The translations under genes were made by a program, and so were the position numbers. The notes under the pieces are model-generated. The model had not been told where the DNA came from and did no database searches. It saw only the letters and a list, made by a program, of their open reading frames with translations. A DNA stretch of 46,542 nucleotides from Parachlamydiaceae bacterium (GTDB lineage: Bacteria > Chlamydiota > Chlamydiia > Chlamydiales > Parachlamydiaceae): contig JANWJE010000127.1 in NCBI GenBank assembly GCA_025451995.1, positions 1 through 46,542 of the forward strand, in the 5' to 3' direction. Below, piece by piece: positions 8,216 through 17,867 of this stretch. Numbering within the stretch: the first letter of the stretch is position 1; each line of letters starts with the position of its first letter.

Positions 8216-10969
8216 TTATGACGCTAATGAACTCGATAAAGGGGGAGTAGATTCGGAGATTCCCTCTTTCGGGGGTGGGGGTGGCGGCGTTACGGGCGGT
8301 TCTTTTTTATAAAGCTCATCCGCGCGCTTCAGCCTCTCTCTCTTTTTGTCGATATCCCAGTTTTTCTTGATGACGATCTCTTGTACATCTTCGCTATCCA
8401 ATGTTTCAAATTCCATGAGCATTTGCATTAAAAGCTCAACTTGATCTCTGTATTCAAGGATAATTTTTCTAGCAGTTTCATGGCCATCATCTAAAATTTT
8501 TCTCACTTCTGCATCGATTGATTTTGCAGTTTCGTCGGAATAAGCTTTCTCATGATGTTCACCAAAACCATAGCCATAGCCGTTATCAGAGCGTTCGTCA
8601 TAGGCGACTGCCCCTAATTTATCGCTCATTCCCCATTTACAAACCATGTTTCTGGCCAGCTGGGTAGCTCTCTCAATATCTTGTTGAGCCCCGCTCGATA
8701 CATCATTGACAAAGATTTCCTCTGCAACGCGGCCGCCCATCAATACTGCTAATTGATCATGCAATTCGTGCTTCCAGTAACTAACTCTATTTTTTTTGGG
8801 TAAAAACATCGTTGCACCAAGTGAAATTCCCCTTGGAATAATCGTCACTTTATCAATGGGATCTCCACTTTTTACAATTAAACCGACGACAGCATGTCCC
8901 GATTCATGATATGCAGTGGTTTTCTTTTCATTTTCATCCATTTCAAGACTGCGTCTTTCTTTACCGTAAAGCACTTTATCGCGCGCTTCAATTGTCTCTT
9001 GAGCTGTGACAGCAGTTCTCCCCTTTCTTGCAGCTAATAGCGCCGCTTCGTTCAGAATGTTTGCTAAATCAGCGCCTGAGCCTCCTGGAGTACTTCTGGC
9101 AATGGCCATCAAATCCACCGAAGGGTCCATTTTAATTTTTTTGGCATGCACTTTCAAAATATCAAATCTTCCTTTGATATCCGGCAGGCCGATGATGACT
9201 CTTCTATCAAAGCGGCCCGGACGCAAGAGGGCTTTATCTAACACATCGGGGCGGTTAGTTGCTGCCATCAAAATAACCCCTTCGTTAGTATCAAAACCAT
9301 CCATTTCAACTAACAATTGGTTGAGCGTTTGCTCCCTTTCATCATGTCCGCCGCCAATGCCAACCCCTCTGTGTCTACCTACGGCGTCAATCTCATCCAT
9401 AAAGATAATGCATGGCGCTGCTTTCTTCGCCTGGTCAAAGAGATCTCGGATACGACTTGCACCTACACCCACAAACATTTCGACAAAGTCAGAACCTGAG
9501 ATGGAAAAGAATGGGCGGTCAGCTTCGCCTGCGACTGCTTTAGCGATTAAGGTTTTACCAGTTCCCGGAGGTCCAACACATAAAACGCCTTTTGGGATTC
9601 TTCCACCCAAAGTTGTGAATTTTTGTGGACTTTTTAAGAATTCTACAATTTCTTGGAGCTCCTCTAAAGCTTCGTCGACGCCTGCCACATCCTTAAATGT
9701 AATTTTATTATCCCCTTTGTTGAGTAAACGAGCGGGAGATTTACCAAAATTCATGGCAGTATTGCCCATCCCTTTCATTTGCCGAGCAAAAATAAGATAG
9801 AGAACCAAGATGACTAATAAAACGGGCATCATAGTGAAGAGATAACTGAAATAATTAGGAGAGGGCTCTTCGCTTTTAAATGTCTTTTCTAGAACAGCAT
9901 TGAGAGGTTGATCCGGAGCTCGGAATATTCCTCCACGATTGTGGTTAAAATTAATCCATTCTTCTTTTGCTTTAGCAAACCACTGCCCATAGATTTCTGG
10001 ATCTTGTTTTTCAAGGGCACGGGTAGAAACTTCTTGATTGTTGAAATACCAAATCACATTGGCAACGGATTGTCTTGCCTTGTCTAATTGAATCTGATTA
10101 TCTTCTAAACGCGCATTAATCTGATTCGATTCATCGAGTAAATCTTTATACGCTCTCACACTGCGAAGTTTGCTTAACCGGAGATGATCTTCTTCTTGAT
10201 TGAGTTCGTCAACGATGTTTTTGAGAGTTTCAAGTGCTTTTCCATAAATCTCCAGCCTTTGGGCAATCACCAGTTGATGGTAATTTGCATCTGAGATTTC
10301 TTTTTCGATATTTTTTAAGGTTAATTTAATTGACTCTGAACCAATCCCTAAAGCTGGCGAGCGAAAATTTCTCAAAATTTCGCTAATTCCATTGCCTAGA
10401 TTTTTTAAGGTGATATTCGAAAGATCTGTTTGTGCTTGTTCATATTCGTGTTTCAAATCGACTAAATTTTCATGATTGTTTTCCGGAATTCCTTTGACAA
10501 CAACACTGTGATCTTGATCAGTGGTGTTATAAAAATCGTCAACGACGACAAAGCCGCCTTTTGGCATTTGAATTCCACTGATTTGTAGAAACAAAACAGC
10601 AGAATCATAGATTTTTGTTTTTAAGCTTTGTAACTCAGATTGAATGTGTGTTTGTTCGGCTTTTAATTGATGATTGCTGTCTAACAATTCAAGATATTTA
10701 TATCTAGCTTTCCCCTCTTCAGTGAGGCGATCGCGAAATTTCCCGCTAAAAGTAACCAAATTATCGTTTAAGGCTATCTTACGACTTTCTTCCGGTTGCA
10801 AAAGCTGAAGATTGACGAGATGTTCCAATTGATAGCTAAAAGAGACTTTAGCAAATTTTGTATCAATGAAATTTTGCACCATCAAAGCGAATAAAAAAGC
10901 TGCCATTAGAAACCAAACAAAATTGTTTGACATCCCTTTCTTAAAATCTTGCTTATTGTCGTCTGCCAT
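8216..10969 (-). CDS. ftsH: membrane-anchored ATP-dependent zinc metalloprotease FtsH
   Basis: Hexameric inner-membrane protease that extracts and degrades membrane and short-lived cytoplasmic proteins. A first membrane helix lies at about 13-33 and a second at about 373-398. The roughly 340-residue region between them is much longer than in E. coli FtsH (the whole protein there is about 640 residues) and matches the long chlamydial form as I recall it. The AAA domain has GPPGTGKT (about 465-472), IIFMDEID (about 520), a second-region-of-homology segment ([20 protein letters not shown]) and the zinc site HESGH (about 687-691). The C-terminus is a proline-rich tail (PPPPPP). The start at 10969 has AGGA upstream, a promoter lies at 11007-11035, and a hairpin terminator follows the stop. 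Confidence 0.97.
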   Translation of the reverse strand: MADDNKQDFKKGMSNNFVWFLMAAFLFALMVQNFIDTKFAKVSFSYQLEHLVNLQLLQPEESRKIALNDNLVTFSGKFRDRLTEEGKARYKYLELLDSNHQLKAEQTHIQSELQSLKTKIYDSAVLFLQISGIQMPKGGFVVVDDFYNTTDQDHSVVVKGIPENNHENLVDLKHEYEQAQTDLSNITLKNLGNGISEILRNFRSPALGIGSESIKLTLKNIEKEISDANYHQLVIAQRLEIYGKALETLKNIVDELNQEEDHLRLSKLRSVRAYKDLLDESNQINARLEDNQIQLDKARQSVANVIWYFNNQEVSTRALEKQDPEIYGQWFAKAKEEWINFNHNRGGIFRAPDQPLNAVLEKTFKSEEPSPNYFSYLFTMMPVLLVILVLYLIFARQMKGMGNTAMNFGKSPARLLNKGDNKITFKDVAGVDEALEELQEIVEFLKSPQKFTTLGGRIPKGVLCVGPPGTGKTLIAKAVAGEADRPFFSISGSDFVEMFVGVGASRIRDLFDQAKKAAPCIIFMDEIDAVGRHRGVGIGGGHDEREQTLNQLLVEMDGFDTNEGVILMAATNRPDVLDKALLRPGRFDRRVIIGLPDIKGRFDILKVHAKKIKMDPSVDLMAIARSTPGGSGADLANILNEAALLAARKGRTAVTAQETIEARDKVLYGKERRSLEMDENEKKTTAYHESGHAVVGLIVKSGDPIDKVTIIPRGISLGATMFLPKKNRVSYWKHELHDQLAVLMGGRVAEEIFVNDVSSGAQQDIERATQLARNMVCKWGMSDKLGAVAYDERSDNGYGYGFGEHHEKAYSDETAKSIDAEVRKILDDGHETARKIILEYRDQVELLMQMLMEFETLDSEDVQEIVIKKNWDIDKKRERLKRADELYKKEPPVTPPPPPPKEGISESTPPLSSSLAS

Positions 10970-11006
10970 ATGATCCTAATTTTCGATTCTTACTGTCATT
11001 TATGTT

Positions 11007-11035
11007 ATTCTATCAAATAGAGGTTTCATTTTCAA
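11007..11035 (-). promoter_or_regulatory. predicted ftsH promoter
   Basis: On the minus strand TTGAAA (11030-11035) is followed after exactly 17 bases by TAGAAT (11007-11012). This predicts a start near 11000 and a leader of about 30 bases before the ftsH ATG. ftsH can therefore be transcribed independently of tilS, although both lie on the same strand. Confidence 0.55.
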
Positions 11036-11153
11036 CCAATACTCCTTCCAATTGAAAGATGAGATTCTGAATAGGGGCTAAGGAAGTGTGCAAAAAATAA
11101 GTTAAACGATTTGACAACGCGAATGCTCCCGGGGTTGAACGATCACAAATCAT

Positions 11154-12593
11154 TTAAATTATTCTTGCACGCTTCCTAAATTCAAGCTTCAAACATCGAT
11201 CCCCTTCTTTCAATAAATGATTTTCTTTTCCTGTTAAAAATTCATGAATTGGAAGCTCCTTATGCCAAATGACTGGAAAATAAGGATATAAAAAAGCTGG
11301 AACTTTTGCTTGATTCCAAGTTTTTTTCAGCTTTGGAGTCGCATGAAAAGAAACATCATAATTGCATAAAGGAATATACCCGATAGATACACCTTTCCAC
11401 CCTTCCTGCCAAGAGGTATTTTTTTGAGAGAGTGAGTAAATAGCTTCCGAATGATTCAACTCAACACTCCACTTTAACCTAGAAACGGTACTTGAAGGCG
11501 ATAAATTGACGCAATTTTTTGAGCCATAATCGCTAACAATCGGGGGTGCCTTCACCTTTTGGGAATGTTCATCCCCGATTGTTAACGATTCTAACTCAAA
11601 ATCTTGCATCACTTTATCGCCTTGAACTGCCGTTTCTAAGTTTAACTGAGGATTTAAAATAAAAACTCTCAGCCTATCAATGATTAATTTTTTTCCGGTA
11701 GTTGAGAGCCTAATATTTGCTCGGTTTTCTTTTAAGGCATGAGCTGCCAATTCAATCATTTCTCTTGAAAGAAAAAAATTCTCAGAGACACTCAATAGCC
11801 GAAGAAGATATTTTATTTCAATCATTGAAAAAGATTGATCTATCTCAAGATAGGACCCAAACGGCCCTAAAATCCTTTTTTCCAAGATGGGCGCAAGGCG
11901 CTGATTAAAAAAATTTGTTATCTCACCTGCTTCCTCGGCTAGAATGCCTAAATTTTTTTCGAAATCTTTGCCAAATGTTTTTTTTAAATAAGGAAAAATA
12001 TCCTCTCTCATCCTGGCCCGCAAAAATTTTTGATTTCGATTACTCGAGTCAATAAAGGGCTTAAATGGATGATTTATACAACAAGATTCGATGTGTTTTT
12101 TGGAAAAATGAATCAAGGGCCTAAGTACTCGAATACCAAAAATACACTTATTTTCACTTAAGCTATTCCATCTAGACCAATGAGCCCCTTCTAAAACACG
12201 TTTTAAGACAGTTTCAGAGCGATCATCACCATGATGACCTGTAAGTACTGCTTGAAATGAATACCGATCGGATAATTCTTTAAAGAATTGATATCTTTCA
12301 TTTCGACAAATAGCCTCCAAGTTTCCACTACCCATGTTTTCCAACTTTTTTAAATGAAAGGGGACAGAATGATCATCGGCTAATTTTTTTAAAATTAAAG
12401 CCTCATTTGAACTCTCTGTCCTCCAACCATGATCGACATGTGCGACGTGAAAAGGAATGTTTGTTTTTTGTCTAAATTTCAAGAGACAAAAAAACAAACA
12501 AGTCGAATCCGGTCCCCCTGAAAGGGCCAGCAAGAAGGGTTGAACTCCATTACAATTTTTTTTTAAAAATTCTTCAACTGTATCAATCAACAT
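11154..12593 (-). CDS. tilS: tRNA(Ile)-lysidine synthetase TilS
   Basis: Modifies C34 of the CAU-anticodon tRNA-Ile to lysidine using ATP and lysine. The N-terminal PP-loop ATPase shows LALSGGPDST, FHVAHVDHGWR, LTGHHGDD and RVLRPLIHFSKK, with the TilS linker and C-terminal domains after it. The protein is 479 residues, about 45 more than E. coli TilS. The excess is explained by a 172-bp palindromic element encoding residues about 316-373 in frame (listed separately), between the middle and C-terminal domains. The gene is intact despite the insertion and is essential in most bacteria, so the inserted peptide must be tolerated. Position next to ftsH matches the chlamydial order. The start at 12593 lies 5 bases from a palindromic mobile repeat, so that repeat may carry or disrupt its promoter. 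Confidence 0.95.
   Translation of the reverse strand: MLIDTVEEFLKKNCNGVQPFLLALSGGPDSTCLFFCLLKFRQKTNIPFHVAHVDHGWRTESSNEALILKKLADDHSVPFHLKKLENMGSGNLEAICRNERYQFFKELSDRYSFQAVLTGHHGDDRSETVLKRVLEGAHWSRWNSLSENKCIFGIRVLRPLIHFSKKHIESCCINHPFKPFIDSSNRNQKFLRARMREDIFPYLKKTFGKDFEKNLGILAEEAGEITNFFNQRLAPILEKRILGPFGSYLEIDQSFSMIEIKYLLRLLSVSENFFLSREMIELAAHALKENRANIRLSTTGKKLIIDRLRVFILNPQLNLETAVQGDKVMQDFELESLTIGDEHSQKVKAPPIVSDYGSKNCVNLSPSSTVSRLKWSVELNHSEAIYSLSQKNTSWQEGWKGVSIGYIPLCNYDVSFHATPKLKKTWNQAKVPAFLYPYFPVIWHKELPIHEFLTGKENHLLKEGDRCLKLEFRKRARII
11474..11645. repeat. palindromic element inserted in frame within tilS
   Basis: Arms of about 75 bases (11474-11550 and roughly 11570-11645) are inverted copies of each other. 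Both arms contain TAACCTAGAAACGG-type starts, a GGCGATAAA-T-GACGCAA segment and a CTAACAATCGGGG end, with about 20% mismatch. The whole 172 bp is translated as part of TilS without stops. A diverged relative occurs in the CheW-like gene at 598-742 in the same translated frame (NLETAVQ). The behaviour resembles Rickettsia palindromic elements, although the sequence is not recognised as one. Confidence 0.85.
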
Positions 12594-12597
12594 TTAA

Positions 12598-12938
12598 TAG
12601 ACCTCTTGCATCATTCGCTTTGTTTGATAAAATGAAAGATTTTTGGATGGATTTATTGCCAAATTTTGAGAGCATATTGGATTAAATATGGTCGAAAAAT
12701 TTGGCAATAAAGACGCCAAGACCCTGATTGCTGCCTTAGAAGGGCAGTAGATTCGAGATTATTTTCTCTCTAGGAGCTCGCACAGGCTCCCGAAAATAGT
12801 TGAGCCATATTGACTAATATGGCTCAACTATTTTTGCGAGCTCCTAGAGGAAAAGAACTCGAATCTACCCGCTTATAAGGCAGCAATCAAGGTCAAAGAT
12901 TCATTTTAGCAAATAAATGGAATTATGCAAGAGGTCTA
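12598..12938. mobile_element. 341-bp MITE-like palindromic element with terminal inverted repeats
   Basis: The ends are TAGACCTCTTGCAT (12598-12611) and ATGCAAGAGGTCTA (12925-12938). The similarity extends to about 36 bases per end, including TTTG-TAAAATGAA. Inside, TTGCCAAATTTT/AAAATTTGGCAA (about 12657-12709) forms one hairpin. The segment 12725-12891 forms a giant hairpin (GATTGCTGCCTT, TAGATTCGAG, AGGAGCTCGC and their complements) around TTGAGCCATATT-GACT-AATATGGCTCAA. It has no coding capacity. The inner part is shared in inverted orientation with the element at 23369-23534. It separates tilS from the GYF gene, and its right end supplies that gene's stop codon. Confidence 0.8.
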
Positions 12939-13307
12939 ATGGTATAAATAAAAAAAAGTATAAAGAAGAACGAAAATAATTAACCAAACCCAAAAACTAA
13001 ACTGATGGGGGAATTGCTTTAATGTGAGAACCTCTTGATTTTGATTAAAATCATTTTTTATTTTATAGGGTTCATGCAAGGGTTTTGGCTTTGGAGTGTC
13101 TTTAAATACTTCTTTGAGCTCCAGAACAAAACGGGCCTTGACCCAACTTTTAAAGCCTTTTTTCCAAACAAAAGTATCAGGATTAAACCTGCCATCTTTT
13201 CTCAAATCCGATAGGCTATAGGGTCCACATTGGAGCTGATTCACAATGATAAACCACTCTTTAACCTGATATTCCTTTATGCCTTCTGATTTTTTATTTA
13301 GAAACAT
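12936..13307 (-). CDS. GYF-domain (DUF4339-like) membrane protein
   Basis: A small protein of 123 residues. The N-terminal half (about 17-67) is a GYF_2/DUF4339-type domain: EWFIIVNQLQCGPYSLSDL, then GRFNPDTFVWKKGFKSWVKA. The C-terminus is a single hydrophobic helix, FSFWVWLIIFVLLYTFFYLY, so the domain is probably tail-anchored facing the cytoplasm. The function is unknown; such domains usually bind partner proteins. It diverges from lptF across a 64-bp AT-rich gap. The last sense codon is followed by a TAG that belongs to the end of the adjacent mobile repeat, so the original C-terminus may have been longer. Confidence 0.75.
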   Translation of the reverse strand: MFLNKKSEGIKEYQVKEWFIIVNQLQCGPYSLSDLRKDGRFNPDTFVWKKGFKSWVKARFVLELKEVFKDTPKPKPLHEPYKIKNDFNQNQEVLTLKQFPHQFSFWVWLIIFVLLYTFFYLYH

Positions 13308-13371
13308 TTTGCATTAATCATTTAATTACTTAGAATATATTAAATTTTCATTTTAATTGATAATTAATTTT

Positions 13372-14508
13372 ATGCCAATTTTATGGCGCTATCTTCTTTC
13401 TGACTATCTTAAGATTTCAATAACTTGCGTCATCGCTTTTATTGCTCTCTTACTCACCATGCAGCTGGACGATATTGCTCACTTTGCAGCTTTAGGTGCA
13501 CCCGCGCATTATGTCATCCTTTTCACATTCTATCAGATCCCTTACATCTTTCCGATCGCTCTACCGCTCTCCTGTCTCATTGCTGCATATCTTCAGGTAC
13601 AACGTCTTTCAGCCTCTCATGAGCTTACAGCTGCCAGAGCCAGTGGGTATGGATTGCCAATGCTTTTTTTACCCATCTGGCTTCTAGCGATTCTACTATC
13701 CTTCGGCAATTTTTGGATGACTTCAGAGCTTGCTACTTACTCGCATCTGCAAAACAATTTATTAAAAAATGAGCTTCGTTCCATCAATCCCCTTCTCTTA
13801 CTCCACAATAAACATTTGATGCGTTTAAAAGGGTATTATTTTGAGGCTTTGGGTTCGTCACATGTCGGTGAATCATCCGAGGATGTGATCATCGCATTGC
13901 CTAACCATCATCATCAAAGAATTCATCTTATGCTTGCGAAAGAGCTTCGCGCCTCTTCGGAAGAATTGATTGGAAAAGGTGTGACATTAATTACGGGAAT
14001 TGCAACAGATCAAGAGAAAACTTACGATCAATTACTCGTTGAAAACACAAAAAATTCCATCATTTCTGTCAGCGACTTTTCCGACATGCTACAAAAAAAA
14101 ATATGGACAGTACATAACGACTATTTACAGATCTCTTTACTTTTAGCACGCATTGAAGAACAAAAAGAAGAAATTAGAAAAGAACAAAATAAGGAAGAAC
14201 TAAAAAAATTAAATACCCATTTGAATAAGAGCCAATCTGAAATTGTCAAACGGGGCTCGCTTGCAATGGCAGTTTTTTCTTTTACATTTATGGGAACAGC
14301 TTTTGGGAGTCATATTGGAAGAAGAAAAACTTTATCCTCACTTTTTTTGGTGATTATTCTTGCAACATTTTATTTGATTTCCTTTTTTGTAGCAAAAGGG
14401 GTTGACCATCAATTCTTTTTAGCCTCGAGTTTTTATTTGGTGCCTCATCTCATCATTTTTCTATTCTCGTTCATTTATTTAATGCGATTGAGCAAGGGGA
14501 TCGAATGA
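13372..14508 (+). CDS. lptF: LPS export permease LptF (YjgP/YjgQ family)
   Basis: Inner-membrane permease of the Lpt ABC exporter that extracts lipopolysaccharide or lipooligosaccharide toward the outer membrane. The N-terminal helices include LSDYLKISITCVIAFIALLL and a second at about 50-75. ELTAARASGYGL is the family-typical coupling segment in the first cytoplasmic loop. A periplasmic beta-jellyroll-like region occupies the middle, and three helices close the C-terminus (378 residues). ATG 13372 is preferred; an in-frame TTG at 13357 would add five residues. It overlaps lptG by 4 bases (ATGA). LptF/LptG assignment between the two paralogues is by order only and could be reversed. Confidence 0.88.
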   Translation: MPILWRYLLSDYLKISITCVIAFIALLLTMQLDDIAHFAALGAPAHYVILFTFYQIPYIFPIALPLSCLIAAYLQVQRLSASHELTAARASGYGLPMLFLPIWLLAILLSFGNFWMTSELATYSHLQNNLLKNELRSINPLLLLHNKHLMRLKGYYFEALGSSHVGESSEDVIIALPNHHHQRIHLMLAKELRASSEELIGKGVTLITGIATDQEKTYDQLLVENTKNSIISVSDFSDMLQKKIWTVHNDYLQISLLLARIEEQKEEIRKEQNKEELKKLNTHLNKSQSEIVKRGSLAMAVFSFTFMGTAFGSHIGRRKTLSSLFLVIILATFYLISFFVAKGVDHQFFLASSFYLVPHLIIFLFSFIYLMRLSKGIE

Positions 14509-15581
14509 TTGCAGCAAAATATCTTTTGGATCTGTTTCTCAGGATGTTTTTCCTTTTTCTCATTTGTTTTTTTGGGCTCTATATCATCATTGATTTTGCC
14601 AATCAATCGAGCTCTCTTTCTCAACACCTTCATCTCCACTGGTATTCTATTGTTAACTATTACCTTTTTGTCTTTTCAAATCGAGCTGAGATTTTGATTC
14701 CGCTCTCTTTACTCATCGCGACAATCTATTCACTCACCTCTCTTAATTCCAACCACGAATTGGCCGCTTTTATGGCCGGGGGTTATTCTTTACATAAGCT
14801 TCTCTCCCCCATTATTTTCTTTGGATTTTTCTGCGTCATTGCTCTCTATGCAAACGAACAGTATTTAATGCCAGCCGCACTCAAACATTTGCAGAAAATT
14901 GATTATGCAACCAAACACAAAAAAAATAGATATGAAACGAAACTCACTGCAAAACATATTAGGCTGGATAACCATTCACTTCTCGTTTTTCAAAATTTTG
15001 ATCCATCAACTGAAACTTTTTTTGATGCTTATTGGATTGAGTCCATCAATAGCATTTATAGAATAAAGATATTGAAGGCAGGCGAATCAATCCCCTATGG
15101 AGAATTTGTCGACCACTTAGAGAGAAAAGAAAATGGAGAAGTTTTGCAGAAAGAAGCTTTTGATCATTTAGAATTTCCAAAAATAATATTTCATTCCGAT
15201 ATTTTACAATCTTCCCTAATAGACCCAGAGATTCAATCCCTCACAAAGTTAGCGAAGAAAATGAAGGAGATATCACCTGTCCCTGATGAAAAAGAAAGTA
15301 AAATCCTCACAGCTTTTTATTGGAAACTCGCCTTGCCTTGGCTCTGTCTCCTCGCTGTGATGATCCCCTCTCCCTTTTGTGTGAGATTTTCTCGCAACAT
15401 TCCGATATTTATGATCACTGTTTGCTCCCTTTTTGGTTTAATCGCCTTTTATATGTTCCTCGATGCCGGACAAGTAGTGGCTAAAAGGCAAGTTCTTCCT
15501 CCTTTTTGGGCGATTATTATTCCGTTTTTCAGTGTCTTTTCTTACTTCAGCTGGCGCTACTACAAACTGGAACGGACATAA
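14505..15581 (+). CDS. lptG: LPS export permease LptG (YjgP/YjgQ family)
   Basis: Partner permease of LptF in the LptB2FG transporter. In 358 residues it has an N-terminal helix pair (about 5-30 and 60-85), the cytoplasmic loop ELAAFMAGGYSLHKLLSPI resembling the coupling helix of the family, a long periplasmic domain (about 115-265) and three C-terminal helices. It starts within the lptF stop (ATGA), so the two are translationally coupled. It is convergent with the MATE gene; a solo copy of the mobile-repeat end lies just past its stop. Confidence 0.88.
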   Translation: MIAAKYLLDLFLRMFFLFLICFFGLYIIIDFANQSSSLSQHLHLHWYSIVNYYLFVFSNRAEILIPLSLLIATIYSLTSLNSNHELAAFMAGGYSLHKLLSPIIFFGFFCVIALYANEQYLMPAALKHLQKIDYATKHKKNRYETKLTAKHIRLDNHSLLVFQNFDPSTETFFDAYWIESINSIYRIKILKAGESIPYGEFVDHLERKENGEVLQKEAFDHLEFPKIIFHSDILQSSLIDPEIQSLTKLAKKMKEISPVPDEKESKILTAFYWKLALPWLCLLAVMIPSPFCVRFSRNIPIFMITVCSLFGLIAFYMFLDAGQVVAKRQVLPPFWAIIIPFFSVFSYFSWRYYKLERT

Positions 15582-15603
15582 GGGAGGGCATGGACCAGGA
15601 AAT

Positions 15604-15622
15604 GAATGATGCAAGAGGTCTA
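15604..15622 (+). repeat. solo terminal repeat of the MITE-like family
   Basis: GAATGATGCAAGAGGTCTA is the exact reverse complement of the left end of the element at 12598-12616. No partner end or internal part is visible next to it, so this is a lone end left after loss or partial insertion between the convergent lptG and MATE genes. Confidence 0.7.
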
Positions 15623-15644
15623 CTCTACTTTTGCAATTACCTCC

Positions 15645-16985
15645 TTATGACCCTTTCTCCCAGGTTCGGCTATAGAAGCGCCAAAGATAGAGACTCGCCG
15701 CCAAAAGGGTATATAGTGAACATAATGCCAATGCGGTTTGAATGGACCCTTGAGTCTTAAGCACACAGAAATAAATGGGCAATACCATAAAGAGCCAAAT
15801 GGAGCAGCTGCCGCCAATCAGCAAAAAGAAAGAATCGAAAGCTGCATTTAAGGCTCCGCTAATGACTAATCTAACAGCTTCTAAAGATTTATAAATGACT
15901 GCATTGGCCAATCCGAAAAGAAGAGCCGGAATTAAAAAGGCTTGGCTGTCATCAAAAAACCACCAGATGATCATCGGATGAAGCAACCACAACGTTCCAC
16001 CAAAGACAACAGCAAAACAAGAGATGAGAACAAAACCTGAGCGTACAATCTTGAAAACCTCCTCGCTTCTTTTTCCGCCAAAGGCGTTTCCTGAAAGTGT
16101 GGAAACCGAACGGAAAAGAGCTTCCCCAAAAAAATTAAATAAGATCAAGATATTTTGGATAATGCCTGCAATTGTGATGTGATTTGGACCCAACTTCACC
16201 ATCATTTTATAAAAACAGGACCAGCCAGCCGCCTCTAACAAGCAAAAAAATGCTAAAGGAAGGCCAATTATGAAACATTGTTTTGTCAATGAAGTATTCC
16301 ATTTCCAAACCGCAGTTCCAAAAAATTGTCTATGTGACTTCTTAAAAAAAACCGCAAACAAGATCATGAGCTGTGTCAAAATCGCCAAGTTAGTTGCAAT
16401 GGCAGCCCCTTTAATCCCAAAGGCCGGGACAAACGGCTCCCATCCAAAGACGAAAATCCAACATAAAATGCAATTGAGGATATTTCCAAACGCAACCGTG
16501 AAAGTCGTTATTTTAGTGTTGCCTTGCCCGATAAAAAAACCGGATAAAGCGGAAAAGAGTCCGTGTAATGGGCCAAATAAAAGCATCCAAAATAAATAGG
16601 ACCGTTGCATTTCTGAGGAGGCGCCATCGCCAAAAAAAAGGGTAGGGCCAAAAAAGGCAAGAGGAATAAAGAGAAAAAGGGAAGAAATCGCCAACCAGAT
16701 CATTTGCCACACGGGATGACCCAAAACATGGCGCATCCCTGCCCCAACGCTTCTCGCGACTAAAATTTGAGTCACTCCTGAAAGGGCACTCCAACTGCTT
16801 AGAAACATCCAGCCCACATTTGTCGCTTCTACGGCTGCATTATGCACATCTAAGGCAAGATGGGCTAAAATCACGCGATCGACAAAAAGCATCCCCATGC
16901 TCGACAGAGAACTCAACATTAAAGGGAGTGCAATGATCAATAACTTTTTAAAATGAAAATCAAATAATTTGCAATTCATCAACAA
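15645..16985 (-). CDS. MATE family multidrug/metabolite efflux protein
   Basis: Predicted cation-coupled antiporter in the inner membrane, 446 residues with about 12 hydrophobic helices. Family features include the N-terminal ALPLMLSSLSSMGMLFVDRV, the second-half repeat start FIIGLPLAFFCLLEAAGW, and a Q-containing first-half segment (VTQILVARSVGAG). The second half also shows LSGNAFGGKRSEEVFKI. The substrate cannot be predicted. It is transcribed convergently with lptG and diverges from the small gene at 17103 over an AT-rich 117-bp spacer. Confidence 0.85.
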   Translation of the reverse strand: MLMNCKLFDFHFKKLLIIALPLMLSSLSSMGMLFVDRVILAHLALDVHNAAVEATNVGWMFLSSWSALSGVTQILVARSVGAGMRHVLGHPVWQMIWLAISSLFLFIPLAFFGPTLFFGDGASSEMQRSYLFWMLLFGPLHGLFSALSGFFIGQGNTKITTFTVAFGNILNCILCWIFVFGWEPFVPAFGIKGAAIATNLAILTQLMILFAVFFKKSHRQFFGTAVWKWNTSLTKQCFIIGLPLAFFCLLEAAGWSCFYKMMVKLGPNHITIAGIIQNILILFNFFGEALFRSVSTLSGNAFGGKRSEEVFKIVRSGFVLISCFAVVFGGTLWLLHPMIIWWFFDDSQAFLIPALLFGLANAVIYKSLEAVRLVISGALNAAFDSFFLLIGGSCSIWLFMVLPIYFCVLKTQGSIQTALALCSLYTLLAASLYLWRFYSRTWEKGS

Positions 16986-17102
16986 ATTTATAACACTAAA
17001 TTATTTTTTTATCAATTAAAAAATTGAAAAATGAACTTAATTTTTTATTGAAAATTAAAATATTTAATTATTATACTAAATTTGTAAATAAATAGGTTTA
17101 TA

Positions 17103-17333
17103 ATGAATTTCTTTAACAACCTTTATCATAAGGTTTATCAAGAATCAAATTTCAATCAACAACCAAATATTATTGATTTTAGTCAAAGGCCCGAAACCTT
17201 CTATATAGGAGCGGGACAGAGAATTGATTCTAGCAATTTGGCTAAAAAATTAAAAAATAGTCAAGCCGAAATTATTAAGCTTGCTGATTGTGGAGTCGAC
17301 AATTTACTGATATCAAGGGTGCCGATTGGGTAA
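17103..17333 (+). CDS. small hypothetical protein
   Basis: An unrecognised 76-residue soluble protein, starting MNFFNNLYHKVYQES and ending in ISRVPIG. It has no membrane segment or clear motif. The upstream region contains TTATTATACTAA, a -10-like element also seen near 22305 at the divergent side of the F-box gene. It could be a truncated N-terminal part of a larger protein, since the following 24 bases lead straight into the converging neighbour. Confidence 0.4.
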   Translation: MNFFNNLYHKVYQESNFNQQPNIIDFSQRPETFYIGAGQRIDSSNLAKKLKNSQAEIIKLADCGVDNLLISRVPIG

Positions 17334-17357
17334 GCGGAAGCACTGATCTCCTTGGCT

Positions 17358-17867
17358 TTATACCCTAAGAGAGATCCGAAGATCGAGTTTTAAACGGATA
17401 GTTTCTTCATCCTCATTAGGACTGCAACATACGCACACTGCAAACAACAGACAGGCAACGATAGAGACTCCGACTAACCCGCCAATAATAACACTATCGC
17501 CGATTAGCTCATCAACGATCACTCGGCCCCAATGCGTTCCAAACTTCATCATCGCATCACCCATCAGTGGCGATGTTAAGTCACCCGCTACGATTAAGCT
17601 TACTTTCAAAACAGTGATCGTTCTTTTACATAAAGTGGAAGAATGTTCTCTAGGCTCTGGAATACAACACCCAACTGATCCAGCAAAAGCCCCCGTTACA
17701 AGTCCCCCCATAAATACTGTCATTGCTTCTTTATAGACACTATGTTGTCTAATGTTGGCCCCTATTGCAACCGTTGCAGCCGAGGTTCCGACCAGAAGGG
17801 CACCAGTCAAGGGATTGAATATTGGAATCTTTATTGGGTTGAGTAATGGAATCTTTATTTCAATCAT
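17358..17867 (-). CDS. hypothetical membrane protein, possibly inclusion-membrane type
   Basis: 169 residues with hydrophobic stretches at about 20-40 (LTGALLVGTSAATVAIGA), 48-68 (AMTVFMGGLVTGAFAGSVGC) and 125-148 (SVIIGGLVGVSIVACLLFAVCVCC). It has an acidic/basic tail (SPNEDEETIRLKLDLRI). The function is not recognised. Closely spaced hydrophobic hairpins with little else are typical of chlamydial inclusion-membrane (Inc) proteins, but that is inference from shape only. An AT-rich promoter region lies upstream. Confidence 0.5.
   Translation of the reverse strand: MIEIKIPLLNPIKIPIFNPLTGALLVGTSAATVAIGANIRQHSVYKEAMTVFMGGLVTGAFAGSVGCCIPEPREHSSTLCKRTITVLKVSLIVAGDLTSPLMGDAMMKFGTHWGRVIVDELIGDSVIIGGLVGVSIVACLLFAVCVCCSPNEDEETIRLKLDLRISLRV

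Noticed and set aside
8097-8312. Plus-strand frame running into the ftsH 3' end
   Set aside because: Its glycine-rich end is the complement of the FtsH proline tail, and its start lies in a hairpin.
9006-9800. 264-codon open frame on the plus strand
   Set aside because: It is the antisense shadow of the conserved FtsH AAA domain, with no family resemblance or ribosome-binding site.
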